Below the pieces are notes generated by a model. It saw only the letters and a list, made by a program, of their open reading frames with translations, was not told the DNA's origin and ran no database searches. Positions 25,509 to 34,035 of a DNA stretch of 64,000 bases are shown piece after piece. Source of the DNA: Alphaproteobacteria bacterium (GTDB taxonomy: Bacteria; Pseudomonadota; Alphaproteobacteria; CAAGCB01; CAG-977). Every line of letters begins with the position of its first letter. Position 1 is the first letter of the stretch. The stretch is from the NCBI GenBank assembly GCA_900768845.1, contig CAAGEK010000024.1, positions 32,009 to 96,008 on the forward strand. Direction: 5' to 3'. Position numbers and translations under genes: made by a program.

Positions 25509-28499
25509 ATGGCAGAAAACGAAAACGGGCAATCACCGGCTTCCACGAACCCCGCGCACCCTCCCGCCCGTCCGGTAACGAAAAAAGTCGTTGTCAAGCG
25601 GGTGAAAGTGCCGGTCGCCCGTCCGGCGGCGGCAAAACCCGCCCCCGTTCCCGCCGCTCCGGTTTCCGGTTCGACCGCGGAAGGGGAAAAGCCGGCGGTT
25701 CAGGTCGCCGCTTCCGAGCCGGTCGAATCCGCACCGGAAGAAAGCAATGCTCCGGCGGCCAAAGAGCCGGAATTGCCGCCCGAAGACAAATCCGAAGTCG
25801 TCGCTTCGCCCGTCGAAGCGGAAGAAATAGAAAAAGAGCCGCCCCGTAAACGCCGCCGCTCGGCTCAGCGTACTCCCGCCGTCGATCCTCGCGCCGAAAA
25901 AATCAAAGAAGCCAAGGAAAAGGCGAAAAAACTGGCGGGTAATCGCAATGTCCGTTTGGGCGTTGCGGGATTCGTCCTGCTGGTTGTCATTGTCAGCGTT
26001 TGGGCGTGGTTGCCGTCCTTGGCGGAAAATAAAATCCCCGAATTGTTGGAAAAGAACGGTGTGAAGCTGGCGGCTTTCCAAATCAAAGAGGTGACGACAA
26101 GTTCAATGGAGCTGACCGGTTTGAGGGATATGTCCGGAACGGCCAGCATTTCAAACGTCAAGGCTTCTTATTCTCTGACCGGTCTGATGTTTTCCAACCG
26201 AATCGACAGTCTGACGGTTTCCGGCGTGACGGTGACGGGCAAGAAAACGAATGAAGGCGTTTCATTCGGCGCGTTGTCCGGCGTCATGACCGCGCCGATG
26301 CAGGTGTCCAAAGACAATCCGATGACCATTGACAAGATAAGCGTGTCCGGCCAATTCATACTGGAGGAGGATCTGCCCGAAGAAGCTCCGGCCGCGTCCG
26401 AAGAGGCCGCTGTTGCGGAAGAAGTCCCCCCTGAAGGGGCGGAAGCCGAGGAAGAGGAGCCCGAAGGCCCCTTCACGGTCAATTTTTCGGCCAACGGGTC
26501 TTGGAAACCGGCGGGGTTGAACCTGAATCTGTCGACGGATGTGGAAAACAAACAGCTGGTGTTGAGGGCGCAGGGATCGTTCTTTAAATCTCCCGCTTCT
26601 TCAGAAATCAAGGCGGAAGTCACCGAAGGCGACGTTAAAGAAAAAGAGGAAACCGTCGGATCCGTTACGGGAACGTTCGAGCTGGCCGTTCAAAACGGCG
26701 CGTTGCAGAAAGGAATGGCGGACATGGTTGTCGCGACTCCGGTGCAGGACGTGTCCGTCAAAGCGGATATCGCGCCCGCCGAGGACGCCGAAGGCTTTAA
26801 CATGGAAATCGCTCTGAACCGTTCCTTTAAAAATCCCAAAGACGGGTACGGCAAGTTCGCCGGCGATTTGAAAATGCACGCCAAGGGCTTGAAAATGTCG
26901 GGAAATCTGCAGAAATTTGAAGGTTCGGTGCCTTTGTCACTGGAATCCGATTCCCTGACGACGGGCAATCTTGCTCTGAGAAACCTGAAAACCTCGGCGG
27001 ATTTTTCCCTGTCGTGCGATACGGGCGCGTGTTCGTATGTCCTGTCGAAACCGTGGAAGACGGATTTGGGATTTTTGTCTTATGCCGGACGGTTCAGGCA
27101 GTTCAAAACGTATGATGCGTTGTCGTTGACCGTCAATGCGGCGAAAGAACCTTTCCTGACTTCCAAAGGGGTGGATTTGGCGTTTCGTCTGCCGTTGTCC
27201 GGATTCGTGGCCAAGATGCTGGTTACGGACAGGACGGGAAGCACCCAGACGGTCGCCGCCGTCAACGGTGCAAAGGCCGCGATCAATTATAATCCGTTCG
27301 CGGGCACGTTTTCGGGGCGTATGGCGTTCGCGCAATCGGGATATGCCGACCGGAAGATCCGTTTGACAAACGCTCAGGGGATGTTGTCTTTCGACCATGC
27401 AAACCTGCCGGCTTTGGATGTGAAAGTGGGATCTGCGGCGTTGGTGAAGCAGGGGATTTTGCCCGTGATGGCGGGTGAATTGCGTTTGAAACCGATGAAG
27501 GGGGCGGAATACGGCGTCGATTTGTCGGTCAGGACGCAAAACGGTTTGGTCGGCGCAACGGCGCAGGGAAGTTACATTCTGCCTTCCAACGAATGGAGTT
27601 TGCTGGTCGACGTTCCCGAACAGGCGTTTTCCGACAGCGGTTTGAAGCTGTCCGAAATTTTCCCGTCCCTTGCCGGATCTTTTGTCAAAGAACCTTCCGG
27701 CTCGCTCGCTTTGAAAGGGCGCGTGGCCGTCAAAGACGGAAAAGTTCTGGGGCCCGTGAAGCTGTCGTTGCGCGATGTCTCCGTCCAATGGGGTAAGATC
27801 AACGCCGAACATATGAACGGCGTTCTGGAGATTAACAGCCTGTATCCGTTTGAAACGGCGGCGAATCAACAGTTGTTCGTCGGAACGCTGAATTTCGGCA
27901 TTCCGTTCAAAAACGCGCTGTTCAGCTTTAAAGTCGATCCAACGGCCGGCGTTCATGTGGATTCGTTGAAAATGGCGTATGCGGACGGCCAATTCAAAAA
28001 CATCAAGGCCTTTTCGGTTCCCTTCAACGGTGCGCCTTCTTCGGTTTATCTGGAAGGTCGCGGCATCAATTTGGAATTTCTGTCGCGGAATTTCAAACAG
28101 CCGTATTTGAAAACGGAAGGTTTCGTCGATTCCGAATGGAAGCTGTCCTTGAAAGACGGCGCGGTTTTCGTCGAAAGTGCGCGGTTCCAGACAAAGTTGG
28201 CGGGATTGTTGGAATTTGACGTTCCTTCGTCCGTCGATTTGCAAATGGATAAAAATATCCGCTCTTTCTTGAAAAACGTCATTGTCAAGGATTTGCTCTT
28301 TGCCATGAAAGGGCCGATGGACGGCGTGATGAATTTCAAACTGGGGATTGAAGGGCGTTCTCCGTTGGATGAAACGGAAACGAACGAAGAAGTGTCTTTG
28401 AGCTTTACCGGATCGTTGGCGAACTTCCTGAACCAGACGGGTGCGCCTTTTGAAGTGCCTTCGGACATTCAGTTGTCGTTGCAAAACTTTAACAAGTAG
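25509..28499 (+). CDS. YdbH/AsmA-like envelope protein
   Basis: 996 residues from the ATG at 25509 (GAGG eight bases upstream; an in-frame ATG at 25473 is worse). Residues 1-150 are a cytoplasmic, disordered Pro/Ala/Glu/Lys region with basic clusters (PPRKRRRSAQR). One transmembrane helix at about 152-172 follows (VRLGVAGFVLLVVIVSVWAW), with the remaining 820 residues in the periplasm. This part shows the alternating strands and repeated SLTVSGVTVTGK / LNLSTDVENKQ patterns of AsmA/YdbH-like proteins. These long beta-groove proteins move phospholipids between membranes. Near the C-terminus VDSEWKLSLKDGAVFVESA resembles the DctA-YdbH domain. An acidic insert lies at about 290-325. It ends 6 bp before the Moe/Mob fusion gene, so the two are likely co-transcribed, though no functional tie is known. 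Confidence 0.72.
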   Translation: MAENENGQSPASTNPAHPPARPVTKKVVVKRVKVPVARPAAAKPAPVPAAPVSGSTAEGEKPAVQVAASEPVESAPEESNAPAAKEPELPPEDKSEVVASPVEAEEIEKEPPRKRRRSAQRTPAVDPRAEKIKEAKEKAKKLAGNRNVRLGVAGFVLLVVIVSVWAWLPSLAENKIPELLEKNGVKLAAFQIKEVTTSSMELTGLRDMSGTASISNVKASYSLTGLMFSNRIDSLTVSGVTVTGKKTNEGVSFGALSGVMTAPMQVSKDNPMTIDKISVSGQFILEEDLPEEAPAASEEAAVAEEVPPEGAEAEEEEPEGPFTVNFSANGSWKPAGLNLNLSTDVENKQLVLRAQGSFFKSPASSEIKAEVTEGDVKEKEETVGSVTGTFELAVQNGALQKGMADMVVATPVQDVSVKADIAPAEDAEGFNMEIALNRSFKNPKDGYGKFAGDLKMHAKGLKMSGNLQKFEGSVPLSLESDSLTTGNLALRNLKTSADFSLSCDTGACSYVLSKPWKTDLGFLSYAGRFRQFKTYDALSLTVNAAKEPFLTSKGVDLAFRLPLSGFVAKMLVTDRTGSTQTVAAVNGAKAAINYNPFAGTFSGRMAFAQSGYADRKIRLTNAQGMLSFDHANLPALDVKVGSAALVKQGILPVMAGELRLKPMKGAEYGVDLSVRTQNGLVGATAQGSYILPSNEWSLLVDVPEQAFSDSGLKLSEIFPSLAGSFVKEPSGSLALKGRVAVKDGKVLGPVKLSLRDVSVQWGKINAEHMNGVLEINSLYPFETAANQQLFVGTLNFGIPFKNALFSFKVDPTAGVHVDSLKMAYADGQFKNIKAFSVPFNGAPSSVYLEGRGINLEFLSRNFKQPYLKTEGFVDSEWKLSLKDGAVFVESARFQTKLAGLLEFDVPSSVDLQMDKNIRSFLKNVIVKDLLFAMKGPMDGVMNFKLGIEGRSPLDETETNEEVSLSFTGSLANFLNQTGAPFEVPSDIQLSLQNFNK

Positions 28500-28505
28500 G
28501 GATGC

Positions 28506-30182
28506 ATGAAATTCGGCGAATTTCCGCTTTATGATGCGACGGGCGTCGAATTGGCGCATGATTTGGCGTGCGGTTCGCGGGTGTTGCCCGCCGGACATAT
28601 CATTACCGCGGACGACGTCCGTCTGTTGCGTCAGGCGGAGATCAAATCGGTCGTCGGAACCGTTTTTTCCGCCGAAGATTTGCGACCGGACATAGTGTGC
28701 GACATTCTGCTCAAAGACATTGTCGGCGATCATTTGCGTTATACGTTGCCGGAAAACGGTTGCAGTGACATTTACGCCAATGCGGACGGCGTGTTTATCG
28801 GAATGCCCGAACGGTTGTTGCGGTTCAATTCCCATAACGAAAATATGGCGTTGTCGTCGTTACTGCCTTATACGCCCGTTTATAAAAACCAGCTGGTCGC
28901 ATCGTTGCGCCTGATGGGCTCCGCTTTTGACGTGGAAACGGTGAACGAAGCCGTCGCCAAAATCACGGGGCAGGGGGCTTTGTTGAAAATAGCTCCGTAT
29001 GCGTTTTGCAAAATGGTGTTTATCCGCACGGTGATGCGTGAAGACGAAGAAACGGAAAGTCCGCAGGACGTTCAAAAACGGTATGGCGTGTACGGTTTTG
29101 ACGTTGTGCGCCATACGGTGTGCCTCCATACGCGTGAAGCCGTTTCAAACGAAATCGAAAAAGCCGTCGAAGACGGGGCGGACGCCGTTTTTATCGAAAG
29201 TTCGTCGGCTCCGTTGAATCGCGGGGATATTGTCCCTGCGGCCTTTAAATCGGCGGGAGCGAATTTGGATCGTTTGGGGTGGTGCGCCGATCCCGCCGTG
29301 TCCGCCGCGGTCGGGCATAAAAACGATACGAAAATCGCCGCGTTCCGGACGGCGGATTTCCCTTTGCCGTCCGTTGACAGGCTGTGTCGTTATATTGCGA
29401 CGAAATCGTTGCCGTCGCCGGACGTTTTCCCGTCTTTGGCAACGGGAACGATGTCTTTGGAACGTTTAATCAAATTTTTAAGTCCCGAAGAGGAAGCGAA
29501 AACGGTCGCCGTCGAAGCGTTGAGCAACAGATCGAAGGTGGCTGTCGTCGTTTTGGCGGCGGGGGCGTCCAAACGGATGATCGGTTCGAACAAGCTGTTG
29601 GAAAACATTCAAGGCGTTCCGATGGTTGAACGCGCCGTACAGTCGGCGTTGCTGTCGAAAGCGGATTTTGTGGCCGTTGTGACGGGGTATGACGCCAAAT
29701 TCATTGAACGCAGACTGACAAAGTACGATGTAAAAATCGTCCGGAACGCGGATTATGCTTCGGGCGTTTTAAATTCAATCCGTCTGGGGTTGTCCGTGTT
29801 GCCGCCCGACGTTGCCGCCGCGGTTGTCTTGCCGGCGGATATGCCCGCTTTCACCGAACAATATATTGACCGTTTGATTGACCTGTTTGATCCGAAAGCC
29901 GAAAGAAAGGCCGTTTGTCTGCCTTCGTTCAAAGGAGTGCGTCACAATCCCGTTTTATGGCCGCGTGAATTGTTCAAAGTGGTGAAAATCGTTCCGGAAG
30001 ACGCCCACTGGATGCCGGCTTTGGTGGAACATTCCGATTATATTGCCGAGTTGAAGCTGGAAGACGATCTGCCTTTGTCGGATATTAATACGCATGGCGA
30101 TTTATCCTTGTTTCTGGCACGGGCGGGCATCGTTTCCGATGCGGAGGAAGCGTTGGCGGAATTGGAAGCGTCGTTGCGCTAG
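28506..30182 (+). CDS. MoeA/MogA-like molybdopterin-binding domain fused to MobA-like nucleotidyltransferase
   Basis: 558 residues. The N-terminal part (about 1-320) resembles the molybdopterin-binding proteins of Alphaproteobacteria (GVELAHDLACGSRVLPAGHI; LLRFNSHNENMALSSLLPYT). The C-terminal part (about 345-545) is a MobA/MocA-type nucleotidyltransferase with VVLAAGASKRM, KLLENIQGVPMVERAV, VLPADMPAFT and RHNPVLWPRELF. In relatives this fusion makes the cytidylated or guanylated molybdenum cofactor for hydroxylases such as xanthine dehydrogenase or CO dehydrogenase. No molybdo-enzyme or other cofactor gene is nearby. The signature loop is slightly odd, with MIGSNK where MGxxK is usual. It starts 6 bp after the YdbH-like gene. 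Confidence 0.85.
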   Translation: MKFGEFPLYDATGVELAHDLACGSRVLPAGHIITADDVRLLRQAEIKSVVGTVFSAEDLRPDIVCDILLKDIVGDHLRYTLPENGCSDIYANADGVFIGMPERLLRFNSHNENMALSSLLPYTPVYKNQLVASLRLMGSAFDVETVNEAVAKITGQGALLKIAPYAFCKMVFIRTVMREDEETESPQDVQKRYGVYGFDVVRHTVCLHTREAVSNEIEKAVEDGADAVFIESSSAPLNRGDIVPAAFKSAGANLDRLGWCADPAVSAAVGHKNDTKIAAFRTADFPLPSVDRLCRYIATKSLPSPDVFPSLATGTMSLERLIKFLSPEEEAKTVAVEALSNRSKVAVVVLAAGASKRMIGSNKLLENIQGVPMVERAVQSALLSKADFVAVVTGYDAKFIERRLTKYDVKIVRNADYASGVLNSIRLGLSVLPPDVAAAVVLPADMPAFTEQYIDRLIDLFDPKAERKAVCLPSFKGVRHNPVLWPRELFKVVKIVPEDAHWMPALVEHSDYIAELKLEDDLPLSDINTHGDLSLFLARAGIVSDAEEALAELEASLR

Positions 30183-30616
30183 GCCGTCGCCGGATCCGGA
30201 GTTTCCCATACAAAAAACTGCCCCCTCCCTCGTAAAACGCGGGGTTCTTTCTTGACGGGCATAACCCTCTATACCTAAACGGCGTTTTGTTCGCGCCGGT
30301 GCGGGCAATTCGTTACGGATTTCCCGTAAACGCGTCTGATATGTCCGGCGTCGGCTGATCTGATGCGGCGGATTCTTACAAATGTCGGATATATTCGCTT
30401 ATCTTCTTCGGATTTTTTCCGACCGTATCCCCATAATATGTTACATAGATCAGAAGACGGCTTTTCCTTTTCGGAAAGCCCGTAAATCCGGACACGCTTC
30501 CGGAGCATTTACCCCTTTGACTTCAATGCCCGTCGGTTCACCGGAGCTGTAACAAAGGAGTTCTTTTCTGCGCATGGCTGTAAGCCTTTTTGAACCACGC
30601 GCACGGGGGCGGATTA
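30183..30616. other. Gene-free interval
   Basis: About 430 bp between the Moe/Mob fusion and the ribbon-helix-helix-like gene. Short frames are present but none looks real. Ends with the terminator of the minus-strand gene. Confidence 0.5.
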
Positions 30617-30649
30617 CAAAAAAAGCCCTTTGCCTTTTGCAAAGGGCTT
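30616..30649 (-). terminator. Rho-independent terminator
   Basis: Minus-strand stem AAGCCCTTTGC / GCAAAGGGCTT followed by a run of T, just after the stop of the gene at 30667. Confidence 0.88.
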
Positions 30650-30666
30650 ACCCTTAACAGAGATTG

Positions 30667-30888
30667 TTAATCGGTGACACGGATTTGGAAATGTTCGCGC
30701 TCATCATTGTCCAGCATCGAAACGGCCGAACAATAATCGGCCCACGCTTCAACCGAATCATTCAGGCGGTTCATAATGAACGTTTCCAATGTTTCTCCCG
30801 CCAGCTGAGCCTGAGTTTGGATTTTTTCGTACAAAGAAATTTCCAGAGTCAGAGGGACGACTTTGCTTTGAGATGAAGTAAGACCCAT
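30667..30888 (-). CDS. Small ribbon-helix-helix-like protein
   Basis: 73 residues. The N-terminal half has the shape of a ribbon-helix-helix DNA-binding fold: a strand VVPLTLEISL, then helix YEKIQTQAQLAGETLETFI and helix NRLNDSVEAW. The tail (DNDEREHFQIRVTD) is acidic. RHH proteins are often antitoxins or plasmid/phage repressors that bind operators as dimers. No toxin gene is adjacent: the gap upstream (30889-31204) is AT-rich and gene-free. It is monocistronic with its own terminator. The family assignment is from pattern only. Confidence 0.65.
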   Translation of the reverse strand: MGLTSSQSKVVPLTLEISLYEKIQTQAQLAGETLETFIMNRLNDSVEAWADYCSAVSMLDNDEREHFQIRVTD

Positions 30889-31204
30889 GATGAAATCCTT
30901 TATAAAAACTTAACTCTTTAATCAATATATATACGGGCGAATCGGTAAAGCCAGCAAAAAATATAAAAAAACGAACAAATATTCCTTCGTCGGCGAAAAA
31001 ACTTATGAAACCCCGCGGAAAATAAGCATTTTTTAAACATTTGCCGTTTTTGCCGAGTCGCCGGAATTTTTTATGGAAAAAACGAACATAAACGGAACAT
31101 TTCGCATATTTAAACCGATGATTCACCCTTTGGAAGGATTGCGCGTAAAAATGGTTTCGTTTTCCGGATGACGACATTTCGTTTTATAAGGATGAAAAGA
31201 TATG
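30889..31204. other. AT-rich gene-free interval
   Basis: About 315 bp with TATATATA-like tracts near 30925, likely holding the promoter of the minus-strand RHH-like gene. No gene seen. Confidence 0.45.
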
Positions 31205-31235
31205 AAAAAGCCCCTGTTTTACCGTCAGGGGCTTT
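31205..31235 (-). terminator. Rho-independent terminator of the ECF operon
   Basis: Minus-strand stem AAAGCCCCTG / CAGGGGCTTT followed by T residues, 24 bp after the stop of the periplasmic sensor gene. Confidence 0.85.
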
Positions 31236-31258
31236 GTCGGTTTTATGAAACGGCAAGG

Positions 31259-31990
31259 TTATTGCGCCGTGCTTTCTTGCGGTGCGGGCGTTGCCGTTTC
31301 TTCCGTCATTGCACGGTGGTGCGGGCGTTTCCGGCGATGTTTGTCGAATTTGCCTTCCGGACGGCCGGCGGGACAATCCATTCCGTCGGGAGCGTCCCTC
31401 ATGCACGGCGGGACTTCGTTATGGTGAAACGGCCGGCGGTGGCGGCGGGCATAAGGCATTCCCTCCGGCGGCGGCATGATCGCCCCGCGGTGTTCGCCTC
31501 TGCGGTGGAAAAAACGGCCTTTATCCGCTTTTTTCCCGAATTGAGGGCCTTTTTCAAAATTGTCGGCAAAGGCGGCGCGTTCTTCGGGCGTCATTTCCGA
31601 TAAAATGGAGAACATATTGTCTTGGACGGATTGATCAATCCGGCGGCGGACTTCGGAAGCCTCTTCCAACGCTTTTTTCAAAGCATCCGGATCGAACGGG
31701 TCTTTGCGCAACGCTTCGACGACGTTTTGCTTTGAAATTTTCATCGGTTGGCGGGCTTCATCCATCGCTTTTTTAAAAGAGGCGAAAAAGACGTTCCCTT
31801 GACGGTTTCCCTCGTCGGGGCGAGCTTCCGCAACAGGGGGCGGAGGCAGGTCGTCGGGGCGGAAGTGGAAACGCTTTTCGGGAAAAGCGGGGAAGGGCGG
31901 TTCAAAAATCGCACGCGAAACTTCAAATCCGATAAACAGAAAGTTCAACGCCAAAGACACGCCCAGTACTATCATCAATTTTTTACTCAT
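31259..31990 (-). CDS. Periplasmic heavy-metal-sensor-like protein (CnrX/Spy-type), His-rich
   Basis: 243 residues from the ATG at 31990 (GGAGC upstream). It has an N-terminal membrane anchor (KKLMIVLGVSLALNFLFIGF), a helical hairpin region with FFASFKKAMDEARQPMKISK and FSILSEMTPEERAAFADNFE, typical of CnrX/Spy-like periplasmic sensors. The C-terminal about 85 residues are very rich in His, Arg and Pro with two Cys (HRRPFHHNEVPPC, KHRRKRPHHR). In Cupriavidus, CnrX binds Ni/Co and releases sigma CnrH through the membrane anti-sigma CnrY. Here the gene lies third after a sigma gene and a small membrane protein, the same arrangement, so metal or envelope-stress sensing is the likely job. The His-rich tail is an unusual extension. 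Confidence 0.8.
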   Translation of the reverse strand: MSKKLMIVLGVSLALNFLFIGFEVSRAIFEPPFPAFPEKRFHFRPDDLPPPPVAEARPDEGNRQGNVFFASFKKAMDEARQPMKISKQNVVEALRKDPFDPDALKKALEEASEVRRRIDQSVQDNMFSILSEMTPEERAAFADNFEKGPQFGKKADKGRFFHRRGEHRGAIMPPPEGMPYARRHRRPFHHNEVPPCMRDAPDGMDCPAGRPEGKFDKHRRKRPHHRAMTEETATPAPQESTAQ

Positions 31991-32015
31991 GGGTACAGCT
32001 CCGTTGTCAACAAGG

Positions 32016-32372
32016 TTACACATCAAACATATCGTTAAAATACTCTGCGGTGGCGGCGTAGGCTTCCCGTGATTCAACGTAACCGAAATAGAAACCGCAT
32101 ATCGCCATTATCAGGCAAAGCCATGCGGAACGTTTTACAAACACGAACAACATCCGCATATTTTGTTCCGTCACAATCGTTTTCATTAGCCGGTCGGCCA
32201 ATGTCCGGTCAAACGGCGGTTCGTACAGGTCAAGCGCGTCGTCCAAAGCCTGTTCTTCTGCAAAAACCGCGGCAAAAGCCCCGTTTAACTTTTCCGTTCC
32301 GTCAAGCCCGTTCAAAAAAGGGCGTGATCCGTACGTTTGAACCGTTTGTTTAAAGGTTTGAAAGTCCGTCAT
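32016..32372 (-). CDS. Small membrane protein, probable anti-sigma factor
   Basis: 118 residues; the ATG at 32372 overlaps the sigma-factor stop by 4 bp (ATGA), with AAGGAAACGGC upstream. About 75 cytoplasmic residues (FLNGLDGTEKLNGAFAAVFA, RTLADRLMKTI) precede one transmembrane helix (AWLCLIMAICGFYFGYV) and a short periplasmic end (AATAEYFNDMFDV). No zinc HxxxCxxC anti-sigma motif is present, so it is not a ZAS protein; the tight coupling to an ECF sigma and the single membrane span make an anti-sigma role of the CnrY type likely. It is an inference from position. Confidence 0.72.
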   Translation of the reverse strand: MTDFQTFKQTVQTYGSRPFLNGLDGTEKLNGAFAAVFAEEQALDDALDLYEPPFDRTLADRLMKTIVTEQNMRMLFVFVKRSAWLCLIMAICGFYFGYVESREAYAATAEYFNDMFDV

Positions 32373-32917
32373 GCCGTTTCCTTTCTGTCGGAAAGCTTGT
32401 CTTTTAACGTTTGGCGCGCCCGAAACAGCAAAGATTCCAGTGCCTTGACGGAAATTGACAGGACGTCCGCCGCCTCGCTGTTTTTCAGCCCTTGGTGATA
32501 GCACAGAACCAAAGCCTCCTTTTGCCGGTCGGGAAGAGCGTTGATCGCTTGCGCTATCCGGACGGATTCCTCCCGATGCATCAAGGTCTGTTCCGCCGAC
32601 GGTTCGCCGGAGGCCGTTTCGGGAATGTCGTTTTCCGTCGGACGCGTGCGCCTGAGCGAGTCAATATAGCCGTTATATAAAATCCGGTACAGCCATGTCG
32701 ACAGCTTCGCATCGGGCGACCATCGTTCCGCGTGCCGCCAAACTTTGAAAAAAACGTCCTGAGTCAAATCTTCCGCATCGCTTTTGTCGGACGACAGCCG
32801 CCACGCACAGGCGTAGATTTTTTGGCTGTAACGTTCCAGCAAAATCCGGAAAGCTTCTCCGTCTTTCGCCGCTATTCTTTTCATCAACGCTTCGTCCGTC
32901 AATTCGTTTCGGGGCAT
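32369..32917 (-). CDS. ECF-type RNA polymerase sigma factor
   Basis: 182 residues from the ATG at 32917; frame upstream is open but not credible. Region 2 is clear: GEAFRILLERYSQKIYACAW, then SDAEDLTQDVFFKVWRH with the DAEDLTQDVF core that binds the -10 element, and LSTWLYRILYNGYIDSLRR. Region 4 follows: INALPDRQKEALVLCYHQGL and AADVLSISVKALESLLFRAR, a helix-turn-helix for the -35 element. No region 1 or 3, as usual for the ECF class. First gene of a three-gene operon with the membrane anti-sigma-like and CnrX-like genes. I see no repeated promoter that would prove autoregulation. Confidence 0.93.
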   Translation of the reverse strand: MPRNELTDEALMKRIAAKDGEAFRILLERYSQKIYACAWRLSSDKSDAEDLTQDVFFKVWRHAERWSPDAKLSTWLYRILYNGYIDSLRRTRPTENDIPETASGEPSAEQTLMHREESVRIAQAINALPDRQKEALVLCYHQGLKNSEAADVLSISVKALESLLFRARQTLKDKLSDRKETA

Positions 32918-32987
32918 TGTTTCAAGCTCTTTTTCAAAGTTTACGGTTCTGTAACGGAACGAAGGGGAAAAAACCTTCGCTGTTTTT

Positions 32988-33022
32988 AAAAAAAAATCCC
33001 CCGTTGCCGTGAACGGGGGGAT
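32988..33022 (-). terminator. Rho-independent terminator
   Basis: Minus-strand stem CCCCCGTT / AACGGGGG followed by a run of at least six T, 11 bp after the amidohydrolase stop. Confidence 0.9.
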
Positions 33023-33032
33023 TAAAGCGGCG

Positions 33033-33926
33033 TTATTCGCCTTTGGGAGCAAAAAATAAATCGTAAGCGTTTTGGTAAAACAGCTTTTGCATGATTTCGT
33101 CGGCGTCGTCTTCAAAAGCTTCCCGAATGGCGGATTTGACTTCGCCGACCCGACGCGGATAATATGACGGATCGCCGAAGGGGCCCAGAGGAATATCCGT
33201 CCCCCACAGCAAATGCGTCAGGATTTCTTCGTCGATCATCTTTAAAATATTGGCCAAAGTGCCGGGGGACAACCATGAAACGTCGGCGTACAGGTTGGCC
33301 GTTCCGGAACGCAGGGCGGCGGTCAGCAGTCCCAGCGTAAAGTAATGGTTCGCATCGTCACCCATCCCCAAATGAGCCATGATGACGGGGACGTCGGGGA
33401 ATTTTTGCGCCGTTTCGTAAATGTAAACGGGGCTTGACCAGTTGTCCTGAGAATGGAACTGGACGGGCAGGCCGTATTCTTCGGCGACGGCCATATACGG
33501 TTCGTACAGCGGATCGTTCGCATCCAGCATCAATGTATTGGGATGCATTTTAATGCCGTAGATTTCATCGCCGCGTTCTTCTATCAGGTTGACCAGATTT
33601 TCGGCGTCGCCGTACCCCGGCTGGCCGATAATCAAGGTTTTCAATTTCGGGTTTTCGGCGCAGATGTCCAGCATTTCCGTATTGCACTCGATTTCGTCCA
33701 GACTGGGCGAACCGTCAGGATCGGTGTCAAGTCCGCTCATGTTGGAAACCATAACGGCGACGACTTCGTTTTCCTCGTCTTCACCGCAAACGGAAACGGT
33801 AAACGGATCTTGAAGGGCGTCTTGGATGACTTCTTCGGTAAAATCGACGTTATCTGCGCTCCAATGGCCGATATGCGCGTGCGTTTCGATGATTTTTCCG
33901 TATGTTTCTTCCTGTTCACCGGTCAT
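33033..33926 (-). CDS. Amidohydrolase family (PF04909-like) metal-dependent hydrolase
   Basis: 297 residues from the ATG at 33926 (AAGGAG eight bases upstream). The metal-binding opening is IIETHAHIGHW (HxH at about residues 18-20). Other ligands fit VQFHSQDNW, PVIMAHLGMG and the terminal catalytic Asp in LLWGTDIPLGP. The layout is that of the amidohydrolase_2 group, TIM-barrel enzymes that decarboxylate or hydrolyse small organic acids. The substrate is not evident. It precedes the ABC transporter genes on the same strand by about 110 bp downstream of them, so co-transcription is possible but not certain. Confidence 0.85.
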   Translation of the reverse strand: MTGEQEETYGKIIETHAHIGHWSADNVDFTEEVIQDALQDPFTVSVCGEDEENEVVAVMVSNMSGLDTDPDGSPSLDEIECNTEMLDICAENPKLKTLIIGQPGYGDAENLVNLIEERGDEIYGIKMHPNTLMLDANDPLYEPYMAVAEEYGLPVQFHSQDNWSSPVYIYETAQKFPDVPVIMAHLGMGDDANHYFTLGLLTAALRSGTANLYADVSWLSPGTLANILKMIDEEILTHLLWGTDIPLGPFGDPSYYPRRVGEVKSAIREAFEDDADEIMQKLFYQNAYDLFFAPKGE

Positions 33927-34035
33927 GTTAAAGCTCCTTATTCCCTTTAGAATCAAAGGGAAAGCCTTTCCCTTTGAACGGTTCTGTTTTACCGCCCTTC
34001 ATATAGTCGGTCAAGTGACAAATCACAAGGGAAGG

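Noticed and set aside
26937..28835. A 632-residue frame antisense to the YdbH-like gene
   Set aside because: Arg/Gln/His-rich shadow of a gene with strong family patterns on the other strand.
30275..30508. Short minus-strand frame in the gap after the Moe/Mob gene
   Set aside because: No ribosome site and no recognisable pattern.
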